A stretch of DNA of 64,000 nt from CBDCNH01 sp965219015 (lineage in GTDB: Bacteria > Pseudomonadota > Alphaproteobacteria > Rhodobacterales > Rhodobacteraceae), in NCBI GenBank assembly GCA_965219015.1, contig CBDCNH010000013.1, positions 744,001-808,000 on the forward strand. Direction: 5' to 3'. Every line of letters begins with the position of its first letter. Positions within the stretch are counted from its first letter, which is position 1. Positions 1-8,465 of this stretch are shown here, in pieces. The translations under genes were made by a program, and so were the position numbers. The notes under the pieces are model-generated. The model saw nothing but the letters and a program-made list of their open reading frames with translations, made no database searches and was not told the origin of the DNA.

Positions 1-14
1 CTTCGGCGCTGGCG

Positions 15-611
15 TCAGTGGCGGAAAAACAGGACCACGCCGGCGGCGATGCTGGCGCCCATCACGACGTTGAAGACACGCAGCCGCCGACCCTTGGCGA
101 GCCAGTGCCGCATCGCCTGGCCTGCGCTTGCCCAGCCGAAGGCGGAGGTGAAGCCCGCGCAGAGAAAGATCCCGGCCACGATGCCGGCCGTGAGCAGGGG
201 CCGATCCGGGCGAACGAACTGCGCCGTGGCGGCGATGGCCATGGCCCAGCCCTTGGGGTTGATCCACTGAAACGCGGCCGCCTCAACGAACGTCATCGGC
301 CGGATCTTCGCGCGCGCACTGCCGGTGCCGCTGGCAGTCCCGACGCGCCATGCGACCCAGAGGAGGAGGACCGCGCCGCTCCAGCGGAGGATCTCGCGAA
401 AGGCGGCCGACGCCTGGAACATCTCGCCGAGCGCCAGACCGACGACGAGCACCATCATCGGAAACCCGAGGGCGATGCCGAGGACATGCGGCACCGTCCG
501 CCGGAGCCCGAACGTCGCACCGGACGACGCCACCATCGCGTTGTTCGGGCCGGGCGTCCACGCCGCCGCGAAGGCCAGCGTGACGAGGGGGAGGAGGAGT
601 TCGGTCGGCAC
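15..611 (-). CDS. LysE/RhtB family amino-acid exporter
   Basis: A 198-residue inner-membrane protein with about six hydrophobic segments, as usual for LysE/RhtB exporters of amino acids or related small metabolites. The family N-terminal signature is visible near residues 15-22 (AAWTPGPNN). A conserved QWINPKGWAMA stretch lies in the middle, where the family has its second conserved block. The start is taken as the GTG at 611, because the open frame upstream has no membrane-like sequence and would run into the cca gene. The start has only a weak purine stretch before it. It lies 32 bp downstream of cca on the same strand. The exported substrate cannot be read from the sequence. Confidence 0.85.
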   Translation of the reverse strand: MPTELLLPLVTLAFAAAWTPGPNNAMVASSGATFGLRRTVPHVLGIALGFPMMVLVVGLALGEMFQASAAFREILRWSGAVLLLWVAWRVGTASGTGSARAKIRPMTFVEAAAFQWINPKGWAMAIAATAQFVRPDRPLLTAGIVAGIFLCAGFTSAFGWASAGQAMRHWLAKGRRLRVFNVVMGASIAAGVVLFFRH

Positions 612-643
612 GGCGGCACTCTTGCGGGCGGGCGCCCGACCCG

Positions 644-1777
644 TCAAGCGAGGAGGTCGTCCCTGGCCAGCGTGAACCCCGAGGCGACCCAGCGCGCCCG
701 CAGGTCCGCGAGGGCCGCACCCAGCGCCGCGCCCTGAAGCGCGGGCATCAGGTCCGACGCGGCAACGGGAAAGGTTGCGCTCGCACCGCGCGCGATCTCG
801 GCGCGCCAGTTCTCCGGAAGCGGCGTCGCGTCGCGCGCCGCACGGGCTAGAACCGCATCGGTCGCGGCCTCCGGCCCAAGGGCGTGGCCAAGCGCCGCGG
901 CAGTGCCGACAGCGCCTGTCCGCTCTGCCAGCGCTTGAGCTTCGGCGCGGCTGAGGCGCAGCGCGTCGCGCGCATCCGCGGCACCGAGCGTCGCGAGCCG
1001 GCGGAGCCAGGCCGGTGCGCGTCCATCCTCGAGGGCGACGAGACGGCCGAGCGCCGCGGGGTCCGTTCCCGGCAACGCCGCTTCGAGCACGCCGGTCGCC
1101 GCCATCGCGGCCACGCTCGGCGCAGGGTCGGGTGCCGCCAGGAGCTTTCGCATCTCGCCGCCGATGCGTTCGCGCGACAGCCCGGCAACGCTCCGGTGCG
1201 CCGCTTCGACAGCAGCGAGACCCGCGGGGTCGAGCCCTCGCGCGGCATCGCCGTACCACGCATGGAAGCGGAAGAGCCGCAGGATCCTGAGCGCGTCCTC
1301 GGCGATGCGCGTTGCGGGATCGCCGACGAACCGGACCCGCCGCGCGGCGAGGTCGTCGAGCCCGCCGACGGGATCGAGCACGGTCCCGTCGGGCTCCGCG
1401 TAAAGCGCGTTCATCGTGAAGTCACGCCGCGCGGCGTCGGCGCCGATCTCGTCGGTGAAGGCCACGACCGCGTGGCGTCCGTCGGTCTCCACGTCACGGC
1501 GGAACGTGGTGATCTCGTATGGGGCGCCGTCCGCCACGACCGTCACCGTGCCGTGCTCGAGTCCGGTCGGGATGGCGCGCAGTCCCGCTGCCTCGGCAAG
1601 ATCGATGACGCGGTGGGGCAGCGCGTCGGTCGCGATGTCGACGTCGGCGACGGCTCGTCCGAGGAGCGCATTCCGCACCGCGCCGCCGACGAAAAGCGCC
1701 CGGTGCCCGACATCGGTGAGCAGGGCGCAGACCATCTCGGTCGCGGGAGCGCGCCGCCAAGGACCATCGACGCGCAT
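644..1777 (-). CDS. cca: CCA tRNA nucleotidyltransferase / poly(A) polymerase family
   Basis: A 377-residue class II nucleotidyltransferase that should add or repair the 3' CCA end of tRNAs. The glycine motif (FVGGAVRN, residues 29-36) and the metal-binding D45-x-D47 of the VADVDIATDA block are present. They are followed by the DFTMNALY and ED(A)LRILRLFRFHA motifs of the neck. The length is somewhat short for a CCA enzyme, as is typical in alphaproteobacteria. The start at 1777 overlaps the upstream NUDIX stop codon as TGATG, so the two genes are translationally coupled. A poly(A) polymerase role cannot be excluded from sequence alone but is less likely. Confidence 0.93.
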   Translation of the reverse strand: MRVDGPWRRAPATEMVCALLTDVGHRALFVGGAVRNALLGRAVADVDIATDALPHRVIDLAEAAGLRAIPTGLEHGTVTVVADGAPYEITTFRRDVETDGRHAVVAFTDEIGADAARRDFTMNALYAEPDGTVLDPVGGLDDLAARRVRFVGDPATRIAEDALRILRLFRFHAWYGDAARGLDPAGLAAVEAAHRSVAGLSRERIGGEMRKLLAAPDPAPSVAAMAATGVLEAALPGTDPAALGRLVALEDGRAPAWLRRLATLGAADARDALRLSRAEAQALAERTGAVGTAAALGHALGPEAATDAVLARAARDATPLPENWRAEIARGASATFPVAASDLMPALQGAALGAALADLRARWVASGFTLARDDLLA

Positions 1778-2373
1778 CACGTCGCGGTCATGGCGGTCGC
1801 GAGTCCCCAGAGGATCCGCGCGGTGGCGCCCCAGATGTAGTAGGGCCCCCACGGCACGACGCGGTAGCGCCGCACCTCGCCCTGCCAGCGCCGGCCCTCG
1901 ATCCGGTAGCGTGCGGGATCGGCGAGATGCGCGAGCGGAACCTCGAACACCTCGCCGACCTCCGCCGCCTCGGGCACCGGGACGAAGCCGGGCGGCACTA
2001 CGCCCACGAAGGGCTCGATGGCAAAGCCCGTCACCGTGGTGTGGACCGGCAGCCGCCCGAGGAGGCGCACGCCCGACGGAGCGAGCCCGATCTCCTCGGC
2101 CGCCTCGCGCAGCGCCGCCGCCTCGGCGGACGCGTCGCCGGGGTCGACCCGCCCCCCCGGCAGCGCGATCTGTCCGGGGTGGTGCCGCAGATGGGCCGCG
2201 CGGCGCGTGAGGACGACGCTCACGCCCGCGGATGTCTCTCGCAGCGGCACGAGGACCGCGGCAGCGAGGGCGACGCGCGCAGGTCCGTGCGGCCCGAAGT
2301 CGAAGTCCGACGACGCCCGCGCGGGCGCCGCGAGCGCCGCCGCGACCCGGCTCAGCGCATCAATGCACGTCAC
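1777..2373 (-). CDS. NUDIX hydrolase, CoA pyrophosphatase type (NudL-like)
   Basis: A 198-residue NUDIX protein. The NUDIX box runs from about residue 73 to 96 (GGRVDPGDAS then REAAEEIGL), with the catalytic glutamates in place. It is preceded by LTRRAAHLRHHPGQIALPGG, which matches the extra motif that marks the coenzyme-A pyrophosphatase subfamily. The likely reaction is hydrolysis of CoA derivatives to 3',5'-ADP and phosphopantetheine products. Its start overlaps the end of hslO by 14 bp and its stop overlaps the cca start, so it sits in an hslO-nudix-cca operon. Confidence 0.9.
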   Translation of the reverse strand: MTCIDALSRVAAALAAPARASSDFDFGPHGPARVALAAAVLVPLRETSAGVSVVLTRRAAHLRHHPGQIALPGGRVDPGDASAEAAALREAAEEIGLAPSGVRLLGRLPVHTTVTGFAIEPFVGVVPPGFVPVPEAAEVGEVFEVPLAHLADPARYRIEGRRWQGEVRRYRVVPWGPYYIWGATARILWGLATAMTAT

Positions 2374-3358
2374 CGGGATCGCGTCCGTCGTAGCCGAGCG
2401 TCGCCGGGTCGAATTCGTAATGCGCGCCGCAGAACTGGCAATCGGCCGTGACGATGCCGTCCTCGGTCGTCATCGTCGCGATGTCGTCGGGCCCGTAGAT
2501 CGACAGGCTTTCGCGCACCTTGCCGGCGGAGCAGCTGCACCCGAAGCTCACCGGCTGGGGATCGTACACGCGGGGCGCCTCCTCGTGGAAGAGCCGCACC
2601 AGCAGGTCCGTGGGATGCACCGTGGGCCCGACGAGCTCCAGGGCTTCCACGGTATCGAGGAGCAGGTTCGCCCGCGTCCAGTTCTCCTCGTCCTCGCCGT
2701 CGAGGATGTCCTCCGCCGCGAGGAGCCCGCCTTCGCCCGAACCGCCCTCGCCGGATGCGAAGGGCGAGGCCTTCGGCATGTGCTGCAGCATCACGCCCCC
2801 CGCGCGCCAGTGTTCCGCCGATCCGGGCTCGGAGGCCCGCCCGAAGGTCAGCGAAAAGCGCGTCGGCAACTGCTCGGACTGCGCGAAATAGGTCTCGGCG
2901 CAGGCCGACAGCGACGCCCCGGTGATCGGCGTGATGCCCTGGTAGGGCGTGGTGCCGGGCCCCTGGTCGATCAGGATCGTGAGATACCCGCGCCCGATCA
3001 GATCGAAGGGCCGCGCCGTGGCGTCGAGCGCATCCTCGTCGTAGGCCGCATAGGCGCGGATGCGCGCCGGCTGGCCGTCCTCGGCCGGGCCGTAGTAGTC
3101 CGTCGCGATGAGCCGGACGGCACCCTCGCCGCGCACCTGCAGGGACAGTTTCCAGCGCAGCTTGATCGTCTGCCCGATCAGCGCCGTCAGCGTCGCCGCC
3201 TCGGCCACCAGCGCCTCGACCGGGGCAGGGTAGTCGTGCTGGCCAAGCACGCGGTCGAGCACGCCGTCGAGCCGGGCGACCCGGCCGCGGATGTCGCTGC
3301 GGTCGAGCTGGAATGGCAGGACGGTGTCGTCCCAGGCGATCTGCGATCCGAGCGTCAT
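2360..3358 (-). CDS. hslO: Redox-regulated molecular chaperone Hsp33
   Basis: A 332-residue cytoplasmic holdase activated by oxidation. The C-terminal zinc switch is intact, with CxC at C274/C276 and CxxC at C307/C310 (family pattern CxC-X27-32-CxxC). The substrate-binding fold is represented by the LIGQTIKLRWKLSLQVRG and TPYQGITPI regions. The start is placed at ATG 3358 because the 27 residues upstream in the open frame have no family similarity. It is the first gene of the hslO-nudix-cca group, with no gene for 650 bp upstream. An insert rich in Gly, Ser and Glu around residues 202-212 (GEGGSGEGG) is unusual but lies in a loop. Confidence 0.94.
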   Translation of the reverse strand: MTLGSQIAWDDTVLPFQLDRSDIRGRVARLDGVLDRVLGQHDYPAPVEALVAEAATLTALIGQTIKLRWKLSLQVRGEGAVRLIATDYYGPAEDGQPARIRAYAAYDEDALDATARPFDLIGRGYLTILIDQGPGTTPYQGITPITGASLSACAETYFAQSEQLPTRFSLTFGRASEPGSAEHWRAGGVMLQHMPKASPFASGEGGSGEGGLLAAEDILDGEDEENWTRANLLLDTVEALELVGPTVHPTDLLVRLFHEEAPRVYDPQPVSFGCSCSAGKVRESLSIYGPDDIATMTTEDGIVTADCQFCGAHYEFDPATLGYDGRDPGDVH

Positions 3359-4009
3359 GAAGCGGGGCCTTGGAGAGGTGCGGGTGGCGTTGCGCCAGCA
3401 TATAGGCAGCGCACGGGATGCGCCAAGCCTGCAGGCCATCGATGGGAAGGCTCGGGCCGCCGCCGGGGCGACACGCCTGGCGGCTTCGTCCCGGCGCGGA
3501 TACGGCGCTCCTGCGGGGGCGCCCTATGCTGCCGACGGAGGGGCCGCGCGGAGCCGCAGCCGGCCGGCGGAGGCGTCGGGTCCGGCGAGCGGCCCGGAAC
3601 GGCGCTCATCCGGGGCGCCTTAAGCTGCTGACGGAGGGGCCGCGCGGAGCCTGCAACCGGCCGGCGGACGTGTCGGGCCCGGCGAGCGGTCGGGAGCGAT
3701 GCTCCGGCACGAGGTGCTCGAGGGGACGGAAGGAAGGTCCGTCCTGGGCACCGCCCTGGCGCGCTCCGCCACGTCGTTCATCGGCTGAAGGCCGGACCGT
3801 GAGCGGCGAAAGGGTGCCGCGCCCCCTGCGCGCCCGCTCTTGCGACTGGCTCCGCCGTGCCTGACGGGTTATCGAGCGGTCTGGCGCACCGCCGATGAGG
3901 CGGTCTACGTCTTCGGCGCGGACCTGCGGCTCACGCCGTCCCCGGCATCCGGCGCGTTCTTGCGACGTGACCGGCGGCATTGGCCCCAGATGCCGAGCCG
4001 GGATCGCTC
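3359..4009. other. Gene-poor region between hslO and an IS remnant
   Basis: No convincing gene is present in these 651 bp. The open frames here have no recognisable motif and overlap one another. The stretch contains a two-copy imperfect tandem repeat (3502-3694). On the plus strand at about 3860-4010 there is a short frame reading LTGYRAVWRTADEAVYVFGA, which looks protein-like and ends at a TAG near 4015. It could be the tail of a decayed gene, but I cannot name it. Confidence 0.5.
3502..3694 (+). repeat. 97-bp imperfect tandem repeat, two copies
   Basis: Copy 1 begins at 3502 and copy 2 at 3599, both with ACGGCGCTC. The period is 97 bp. Each copy contains the identical block GACGGAGGGGCCGCGCGGAG, followed by CCGGCCGGCGGA and CCGGCGAGCGG segments. 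The copies differ by scattered substitutions and one- or two-base indels, so the duplication is not recent. Confidence 0.75.
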
Positions 4010-4925
4010 GAGTTAGGACTCACAACCGATAGATGACGGTCGCGGCGAGGGCGCAGGCCGAGAGAAACAGGATCGGGCACCGGTCTTAGCGGGTTGCGAT
4101 GCGGCGCCGGTCCTTGAGGCGCGCGATCACGGTCTCGATCTTGTGGCGTTTGCGGTCGAGATCCGCGTCGTGCGGTATCCGGAGCTTTCGGTCACGCCGG
4201 GACGGGATGCACGGAGAAATCTCCATCTCTATCAAAGTGTTGCGAAGCCAGTCGGCATCATTACCCTGGTCTCCGAGCGGGGCCACTGCCGGCGGGAACG
4301 ACGAAACGAGCGCCCGCGCGCCGAGGTCGTCCGAGGTCTGGCCCGCCGACAGGAACATCCGGATCGAGCGACCCATTGCATCCGTCAGGACGTGCAGCTT
4401 CGAGTTCAGCCCACCCTTCGTCCGCCCGATCAGGCGTCCGCGCCCCCTTTCTGAAGCCCAAGGCTCGACGCCGTCCTCCGGGCCTTGGCGCGCCCTCGCC
4501 AGTGGTTCTCGGACCAATGGCGGACCACCGGCTCGACGTCGATCGTCACGATCTCGGTCTGCAGCGTCTGTGCGGCAAGTTCGGTCATGATCATGGCGAA
4601 CACACCCGTCCGGCTCCATTGCTTCCAGCGATTGTAGCGCGTCTTCGGCGGGCCAAAGTCCTGCGGGCGCGTTAGGGCTGGCCCTCGAACCGGTGGCAGG
4701 GTCAGCCCTCTCCACATCAACCCCATTGCGCTGAGCGAAGATTATCCCGCTCAGCACACGCCTGTCATCCACCCTCGGCTTGCCACGGAACTTCGGAAAG
4801 TACGGTCGCAGTCGGTCAACCTGCGCCTCGGACAACCAGACAGGATCGCTCATCATGCCTCCCCGCTTCGGGCGTTTGACTGACGCAGGCCGCTGTCCTT
4901 CAAGCAGATTTACGGGCCCTGACTC
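4010..4925 (-). mobile_element. Decayed IS5-family insertion sequence
   Basis: A transposase remnant (4020-4856, minus) is bounded by imperfect 12-bp inverted repeats. On the transposase strand the upstream end reads GAGTCAGGGCCC (4925-4914). The plus strand at the other end reads GAGTTAGGACTC (4010-4021). They match at 9 of 12 positions and all differences are transitions. The total of about 916 bp fits the IS5 family. No clear target duplication is visible. The element must be immobile on its own because its transposase frame is broken. Confidence 0.75.
4020..4856 (-). pseudogene. IS5-family (IS427-like) transposase, frameshifted and interrupted by a stop
   Basis: The N-terminus (MMSDPVWLSEAQVDRLRPYFP at 4856, then GKPRVDDRRVLSGIIFAQRNG) and C-terminal part (GRGRLIGRTKGGLNSKLHVLTD, then DADLDRKRHKIETVIARLKD) are typical of IS5/IS427 DDE transposases. 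The middle (FGPPKTRYNRWKQWSRTGVF) lies in another frame, so at least two frameshifts are needed. A TAA at 4088-4086 replaces the usual Tyr after RRIATR. Beyond it the family C-terminus continues in frame to a TGA at 4020 (LFLSACALAATVIYRL). The RNG-WRG region also has extra residues compared with the family. This is a dead copy. Confidence 0.85.
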
Positions 4926-5362
4926 TAAATCGGTCGCGGCATCGTTCGACCCCGCTTGGCGGAGCGTCTCCAAGGTGCGCGAGCCTGTGGCCCGCTGCAT
5001 CGGAGCGGTCCATGCACGGCAGACGCGTCGGTGCCGCGCGGGATCGAGACCTGCCCTGCGAGGGGTAAATGCTCGAGCTGGCGCCGGTATTTGCAAGGCG
5101 TTCCCGAGGCGACCGCGCAGGGAGGCCGTCGCCCGGAGCGCGGTGCCGTCGGCGCTTCTGCCCTGTGCGGCAGAGTCCCGAGGGCCGGACCCGTCCGGTG
5201 GCCAGGTTGGCTGGCGGACGATGCGCGTCGCATGCGGCATGGTCCGCGCACATGAGTGGGGCAGGATCGCCACTCGCGTGGTGCGGGCTGCGATGGACCT
5301 TGTGCAGCCCCCGAAGGACCAGTCGCGTGGGGCGAGGCGGGGGCCTTCGCGGCGTGCCCTGG
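4926..5362. other. Region without recognisable genes
   Basis: These 437 bp lie between the IS remnant and the 3' end of the REC-PP2C gene. Several overlapping frames are open on both strands, which is expected at this GC content. None shows a family motif, a good ribosome binding site or a plausible start. I see no RNA gene and no repeat in it. Confidence 0.5.
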
Positions 5363-6700
5363 TCATTCCACCGGGATTGCGAGCTCCGGAGTGCCGCGAG
5401 CGGGGCTGCCGTGGGACACCGTCTCCGCAGGTTGGCGATTGCCGCCGAACTCGAAGAGGACGCCGGAGACGTCGTCGCGCCAGTCCTGGCCGCCCGCGTA
5501 CCGCTCGAGATCCCAGGTCAGCGCTTCGAGAAAGGCGGGTCCGCGCACGTTCGCGTTGCGTTGAAAGATGTCCACGACCCCCGTTTCGCCGAGCTCGGTG
5601 CCATCGGGCGCTGGGCATTCCGTGATGCCGTCCGACATCAGCAGGAGCCTCTCGCCGGGCGCGAGGACGGTCTCGAAGGTCGAGAAGGTCGCGTCGGGCA
5701 GCAGTCCGATCGGCAGCCCGCCGTCGCCGAGGAACTCGATGCCGCCATCGAGGCGCTGCACGGCGGGGTGGGGATGGCCGGCCTGCACCATGCGGACCGC
5801 CCCGCTGGCGAGGTCGACATCCGCGTAGAGGAGCGTGAAATAGTGCTCCGTCTTCAGATCGACGAGCAGGAGCCGGTTCAGCGCATCGGCGATGGCGTCG
5901 GGCCGGCGCGGCTGCAGGCCGCCGAAGCCGTCGATGGTGAAGGCGATGTTCTGGTCGGCCGAGGTGCCGGAGAAGAGCCCGGACAGGCGGGCCGTCATCA
6001 GCGCCGAGGTGACGCCGTGTCCCGAGACGTCGATGGCGAAGAGGCCGATGCGACGCGGCGCAATTGGGAAGAAGCCCACGAGGTCGCCGCCGACATGCCC
6101 CGCGGGACGCAGGAGCAGCGACACGTCCGAGTTGCCGAACGCCCGGTGCCGCTCGCGCACGAGGCTCTGTTGCAGCTTGCGCGCCTCGATGAGGTCGCGG
6201 TCGAGCGAATCGTACATGCGGCTCAGTTCGGCGTGGGCCGAGGTCGTCAGCCGGATCTGGTCGCGAAGCTCGCGCTCCATGCGGATGATCCGCTCGCCCG
6301 CCATCAACCGCGCACGCAGCTCGTTGGCGACGAACGGCTTGGTCAGGAACTCGTCGGCCCCCGCGTCGAGCCCCTCGGCGACCTCGTCGGTCTCGCATTT
6401 CGACGTCAGCAGGATGAAGTAGCCGTAGGTGTCGCGGGCGAGCGCGCGGAACCGCCGGCAGAATTCCGGCCCGGTCATGCCGGGCATCACCCAGTCGCTG
6501 ACCACCATGTCGACCGAATGGACCTCTGCGAGCCGGAGCGCGTCGGCGCCCGAGGAGGCTTCGACGGTCCGGTAGCCCCAGGCCGACAGCGATCCCGAGA
6601 GCATCCGGCGGTACATCCGGCTGTCGTCGACCACGAGGACCAGAGGCGACGGCGAGGCCGCGTCTGCCACGGCGCTGGCGATGGTCGTCTGGGCCTGCAT
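5363..6700 (-). CDS. Response regulator with PP2C/SpoIIE-type serine phosphatase output
   Basis: A 445-residue signalling protein. Residues 20-135 form a receiver domain with the acidic pair D25/D26, phosphoacceptor D69 (VVSDWVMPG) and K121 (LTKPF). A linker with coiled-coil character (about 135-195) follows. Residues 200-420 form an RsbU/SpoIIE phosphatase with metal ligands in HVGGDLVGFF and FAIDVSGHG and near the end in GERLLLMSDGITE. Such proteins dephosphorylate anti-sigma-factor antagonists in partner-switch systems; Rhodobacter RbaY is of this type. ATG 6700 is chosen over an upstream start because GGAGG lies 7 bases before it. The gene diverges from an HPt protein that could supply the phosphate. 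Confidence 0.92.
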   Translation of the reverse strand: MQAQTTIASAVADAASPSPLVLVVDDSRMYRRMLSGSLSAWGYRTVEASSGADALRLAEVHSVDMVVSDWVMPGMTGPEFCRRFRALARDTYGYFILLTSKCETDEVAEGLDAGADEFLTKPFVANELRARLMAGERIIRMERELRDQIRLTTSAHAELSRMYDSLDRDLIEARKLQQSLVRERHRAFGNSDVSLLLRPAGHVGGDLVGFFPIAPRRIGLFAIDVSGHGVTSALMTARLSGLFSGTSADQNIAFTIDGFGGLQPRRPDAIADALNRLLLVDLKTEHYFTLLYADVDLASGAVRMVQAGHPHPAVQRLDGGIEFLGDGGLPIGLLPDATFSTFETVLAPGERLLLMSDGITECPAPDGTELGETGVVDIFQRNANVRGPAFLEALTWDLERYAGGQDWRDDVSGVLFEFGGNRQPAETVSHGSPARGTPELAIPVE

Positions 6701-6775
6701 CGGGATCCTCCGGGGTCGGTGCGTCAGGCCGGCGCGCTTCGGGGGCGCTCGGAAAACCTTCATGCCACCAGCGCC

Positions 6776-6790
6776 TTAACGGTGCGTGAA
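6776..6790. promoter_or_regulatory. Possible CtrA-type half-site pair (TTAA-N7-TGAA)
   Basis: In the divergent region between the REC-PP2C and HPt genes there is TTAA (6776-6779), seven bases, then TGAA (6787-6790). This is one mismatch from the alphaproteobacterial CtrA pattern TTAA-N7-TTAA. Similar one-mismatch pairs precede motB and flgE in this window. The match is short and could be chance. Confidence 0.35.
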
Positions 6791-6894
6791 AAGTAAAATT
6801 GCGCGTTCATCAAGTTTGGCGGATGAGCGGATGTTAAAGCTCGAAGCGTATCACGCCTTGCATCCGGGAAGCGCCCGGAGTGCCGGAGGCGGAC

Positions 6895-7212
6895 ATGCAG
6901 ATCGATTGGAAACGGGTGGACGAGCTGCGCTCCGAAGTGGGCGCGGATGCCTTCGCGGAAGTCGTCGAGCTCTTCCTGGAAGAGGTGGAGGAGGTCATCG
7001 CGCGGCTGCGGTCGGCGCCCGGTGCGGAACGGCTCGGGGACGACCTGCACTTTCTCAAGGGGAGCGCGCTCAATCTCGGGTTCGTCGACGTCGCCGCGCT
7101 CTGCCAGGAGGGCGAGCGGCGCGCCGCAGCGGGCGACGCGGCCGCGGTCGACGTCGCCGCGGTGATCGAGAGCTACGAGACCTCGCGATCGGCGTTTCTC
7201 GCCGGCCTCTGA
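6895..7212 (+). CDS. Histidine phosphotransfer (HPt) domain protein
   Basis: A single-domain, 105-residue helical protein. The HPt signature LHFLKGSALNLGF places the phosphorylatable histidine at residue 52. ATG 6895 is preferred to the GTG at 6880 because GGAGG sits 6 bases upstream of the ATG. The rest of the protein is the amphipathic four-helix pattern of HPt domains. It lies back-to-back with the REC-PP2C gene, about 195 bp away, and the simplest idea is that it passes phosphate to that receiver domain. No cognate sensor kinase is present in the window. Confidence 0.9.
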   Translation: MQIDWKRVDELRSEVGADAFAEVVELFLEEVEEVIARLRSAPGAERLGDDLHFLKGSALNLGFVDVAALCQEGERRAAAGDAAAVDVAAVIESYETSRSAFLAGL

Positions 7213-7391
7213 TCCGGCTTTCGCGGTGGCATGCCGCGTTCATCGCCCGTCGGAGCAGGCCACGTGCCGAGTCAGACGGGCGGCATCGACCGAAGGCCGC
7301 AGGCCGGTGCGGCGTTCAGAGCAACAGTGGCAGATCGAAAGCATCCCCGGCGTGTCGGATCGGGTGGCCTCACGTGCAACTGCCCGTGGCC

Positions 7392-8456
7392 TCAGCCGCC
7401 GGCATCGGGACCGTAGCCGGTCATTTCGAGGTAGCCGCGCCCGGCGTGACTTCCCGTGAAGGCGATCGGGCCCTCCCAGTAGGGAAACAGCGTCGGCATC
7501 CAGGCCTTGGGGTTCAGGGGGGTAGTCTCGATGTCGAGCCCGTGCGATGGCAGCTCGATCCGCCAGCGCACCGGCAGCGTCCGGCCCGCCACGCGCGCGG
7601 TGCCGAGCGGCGTGACGCGCAGCAGGCCTGGGGCCTGTGGGTCCGGCGTCCCGTCGGGGTCGATCCACGTCGCCGAGGTGAAACCGCCGCCGCTGTCGCG
7701 CAGGCGAAACCCCATCACCTTGGCGCCGCTGTCGAGGTGCAGCGAGAACCAGTCCCAGCCGGTCTGGTCGGACGCCAGGGGCTGCGAAGACCATTCGCGA
7801 TCGAGCCATGCCTCTCCGGTGACGGCGACATCCCCCCCGGGAAGGCGGAGCGTGCCCTTCGCGCGGTAAAACGGCTGCGAGTAGTAGGCGCTTGCCTGAC
7901 CCGCGGCTGACTTCACGGAATAGCCGCCGTCGCCCTGCGGCACGATCGGACCAGTGGCGTCGAGCGTCAGGGTATAGCCGAAATCGGCGCCCGTCGCCGC
8001 GAGGTCGAGCGCGGTCATGCCCGCGGTTCCCTTCCGTGCCGCCATGCGCCAGTCGTCGATCCAGGCGGCGAAAGGCGCCGCGGTGACGCCGGCCTGCCCG
8101 ATGCCGCCGCGCCCGAGCCGCTCGGCGACATGCTGCGCGTCCTTGGTCGTGACGGCGGCATGGCCCATCCAGAGCTGCGGGTCGGACCAGCCCTCCCGCG
8201 TGACCGGCGCCAGGGCGGAGCGGAAGAGCGTCCACTGCAGCCCGTATTGTGCGCCGTCGGGGCCGGTGAGGTCGGCGGTGAGGTACCACCACTCGATGCG
8301 CGTCGCGGGATGCGCGCCGTAGTCGGCGGGAAAGTCGAAGCCTCGTCCGGCCTCGGGTTGCGCGAAGCCGTCGGCGCTGGCCCCGAGGCCGGCGAAGCCT
8401 TGTGCCGTGGCCGGGCCAGCCAGCGCGAGAAGCAGGGTTGCAAGGAGAGCACGCAT
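7392..8456 (-). CDS. Secreted CrtC/AttH-like lipocalin-fold protein
   Basis: A 354-residue protein with a signal peptide (residues 1-18, ending in ALAGPATAQ). It carries the paired lipocalin-like domains of the AttH/CrtC superfamily, including ATRIEWWYLTADLTG near residues 51-65, GEAWLDREWSS in the middle, and DWFSLHLDSG. Family members include carotenoid 1,2-hydratases, but the copies next to LolD-type ABC genes are of unknown activity. Here it follows the permease gene by 9 bp. The ATPase, fused permease and lipocalin order matches the AttEFGH type of ABC system. It probably acts in the periplasm, possibly on a lipid-like substrate handled by the transporter; that is inference. Confidence 0.85.
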   Translation of the reverse strand: MRALLATLLLALAGPATAQGFAGLGASADGFAQPEAGRGFDFPADYGAHPATRIEWWYLTADLTGPDGAQYGLQWTLFRSALAPVTREGWSDPQLWMGHAAVTTKDAQHVAERLGRGGIGQAGVTAAPFAAWIDDWRMAARKGTAGMTALDLAATGADFGYTLTLDATGPIVPQGDGGYSVKSAAGQASAYYSQPFYRAKGTLRLPGGDVAVTGEAWLDREWSSQPLASDQTGWDWFSLHLDSGAKVMGFRLRDSGGGFTSATWIDPDGTPDPQAPGLLRVTPLGTARVAGRTLPVRWRIELPSHGLDIETTPLNPKAWMPTLFPYWEGPIAFTGSHAGRGYLEMTGYGPDAGG

Positions 8457-8465
8457 GGAAACCTC

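Noticed and set aside
15..1259. A 414-residue frame that extends the LysE gene upstream across cca
   Set aside because: Only the last 198 residues show LysE features. The upstream part is Arg/Ala-rich antisense-like sequence lying over the well-supported cca gene.
4926..5362. Further IS fragments next to the IS5 remnant
   Set aside because: No transposase motif or terminal repeat could be found in any frame.
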